DNA of 64,000 nt from Streptococcus parasuis (lineage in GTDB: Bacteria > Bacillota > Bacilli > Lactobacillales > Streptococcaceae), in NCBI RefSeq assembly GCF_021654455.1, contig NZ_AP024276.1:682001-746000 (forward strand), written 5' to 3'. Both the position numbers and the translations under genes were made by a program. Position 1 is the first letter of the stretch. Every line of letters starts with the position of its first letter. Shown piece after piece: positions 63,114-64,000 of the stretch. Below the pieces are notes generated by a model. It did not search any database. It worked only from the letters and a program-made list of their open reading frames with translations, and was not told the origin of the DNA.

Positions 63114-64000
63114 ATGAATAAACGACCGACATCAGCCTACATTCACATTCCATTTTGTACTCAAATTTGTTACTATTGTGACTTTTCCAAGGTATTTATC
63201 AAAAACCAACCTGTCGATGAGTATTTGTCCGCCCTCATGGAAGAGGTCAAGTTTTACGACCTCCCAGCCCTTCGGACCCTATATATTGGTGGTGGAACAC
63301 CTTCGGCTTTATCAGCAGATCAATTAGACTATCTCTTGACCAATCTTGAGAATTTGTTGGATTTATCTCAACTGGAGGAATTTACTATTGAGGCTAACCC
63401 TGGTGACCTGACAGCAGACAAAATTGAAGTTCTAGAAAAATCTAAGTGTAACCGCGTATCATTGGGGGTTCAAACCTTTGATGACCGTATGTTAAAAAAA
63501 ATTGGTCGTAGTCATAATCAAGCCCAAATTTATGAAACCATTACTTCACTAAAAGCAGCTGGTTTTCATAATATTTCCATAGATCTTATCTATGCGTTAC
63601 CTGGTCAGACAATGGAGCAAGTCAAAGACAATGTTGCAAAGGCCTTAGAATTGGATATTCCCCATATGAGTCTCTATAGCTTGATTTTGGAAAATCATAC
63701 GGTCTTTATGAATCGCCAACGCCGTGGAAATCTTCATCTGCCCAATGAGGACGTAGAATCTGATATGTTTGATTACATCCTTCGGGAGTTAGAAAAAAAT
63801 GGTTTTGAGCACTATGAGATTTCTAATTTTACCAAACCAGGATTTGAAAGTCGTCATAATCTCATGTACTGGGATAATGCGGAGTATTATGGATTAGGGG
63901 CAGGGGCTTCAGGCTATTTGGATGGCATGCGTTATCGTAACCGAGGCCCGATTCAGCACTATCTCAAATCAATTCGTGAGAAAGGCCATTCACGTTTACA
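63114..64000 (+). CDS. hemW: radical SAM protein HemW (cut by window end)
   Basis: The first 295 codons translate as MNKRPTSAYIHIPFCTQICYYCDFSK; the C-x3-C-x2-C binds the 4Fe-4S cluster of a radical SAM enzyme. YIGGGTPSAL, EANPGDLT, SLGVQTFDD and DLIYALPGQT follow, and SRHNLMYWDN carries the HNxxYW motif that distinguishes HemW from coproporphyrinogen oxidase HemN. HemW binds heme and is thought to be a heme chaperone. Streptococci lack heme synthesis, so an oxidase role is unlikely. There is no ribosome site; the mRNA appears leaderless. Confidence 0.93.
   Translation, partial: MNKRPTSAYIHIPFCTQICYYCDFSKVFIKNQPVDEYLSALMEEVKFYDLPALRTLYIGGGTPSALSADQLDYLLTNLENLLDLSQLEEFTIEANPGDLTADKIEVLEKSKCNRVSLGVQTFDDRMLKKIGRSHNQAQIYETITSLKAAGFHNISIDLIYALPGQTMEQVKDNVAKALELDIPHMSLYSLILENHTVFMNRQRRGNLHLPNEDVESDMFDYILRELEKNGFEHYEISNFTKPGFESRHNLMYWDNAEYYGLGAGASGYLDGMRYRNRGPIQHYLKSIREKGHSRL

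Noticed and set aside
63114..64000. Calling the last gene coproporphyrinogen III oxidase (hemN)
   Set aside because: The HNxxYW motif and C-x3-C-x2-C pattern fit HemW, and streptococci do not make heme.

Overview
This window looks like the chromosome of a low-GC streptococcus. The closest match by gene content and by its short intergenic repeats is the Streptococcus suis lineage, but that species call is an inference. The evidence is the housekeeping order rodA-DJ-1-gyrB-ezrA, cdaA-cdaR-glmM, murT/gatD and deoB-punA-deoD, a zinc-free S14 under an AdcR box, and a CRISPR repeat and tracrRNA closely resembling Streptococcus thermophilus CRISPR1.

Layout. 1-2.8 kb: a heterodimeric ABC exporter and a TIM-barrel protein, then tRNA-Arg(CCT). 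3-5.4 kb (minus strand): ClC transporter, chorismate mutase, rpsN2 and flavodoxin. 5.5-7.9 kb: DHH phosphoesterase, ApbE and L31 type B. 8.2-13.9 kb: rodA, DJ-1 protein, gyrB and ezrA. 14-23 kb: hisK on the minus strand facing a T-box-led operon hisC-hisZ-hisG-hisD-serB-hisB-hisH-hisA-hisF-hisI-hisE, which with hisK gives a complete histidine pathway. 23-29 kb: murT-gatD facing cdaA-cdaR-glmM. 29-33.8 kb: an ABC-F gene, an IS1634-family element bounded by 377-bp direct copies of target DNA, and a broken methyltransferase. 33.9-36.3 kb: a lipoprotein, then a cupin-FetA-FetB-like operon behind two PerR-like operators. 36.3-43.6 kb: pepV, GNAT, UDG-like, TPM and LemA proteins, a secreted hypothetical protein and mnmE, with several short repeats.

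43.7-53.1 kb is the main accessory region. It holds a complete type II-A CRISPR-Cas locus: cas9 (1123 codons), a tracrRNA between cas9 and cas1, cas1, cas2, a long-form csn2, and an array of 22 repeats and 21 spacers. It is followed by an uncharacterised trio: a coiled-coil J-domain protein, a protein of unknown family and a HIRAN-domain protein. This trio is the best candidate in the window for an undescribed system.

53.2-60 kb: rpiA, a long rod-shaped RNA (possible 6S RNA), deoB-arsC-punA-deoD and glgP behind a CcpA site. 60.1-62.3 kb: an IS66 element with a perfect 8-bp target duplication but a frameshifted tnpC. 62.3-64 kb: a MITE-like repeat, a VanZ-family gene and the 5' part of hemW.

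Two themes recur. Metal and redox control appears in the AdcR box, the zinc-free ribosomal proteins and the PerR-like boxes over an iron-exporter-like operon. The genome also carries many small mobile or repeat sequences, two of which have altered genes or gene ends here.
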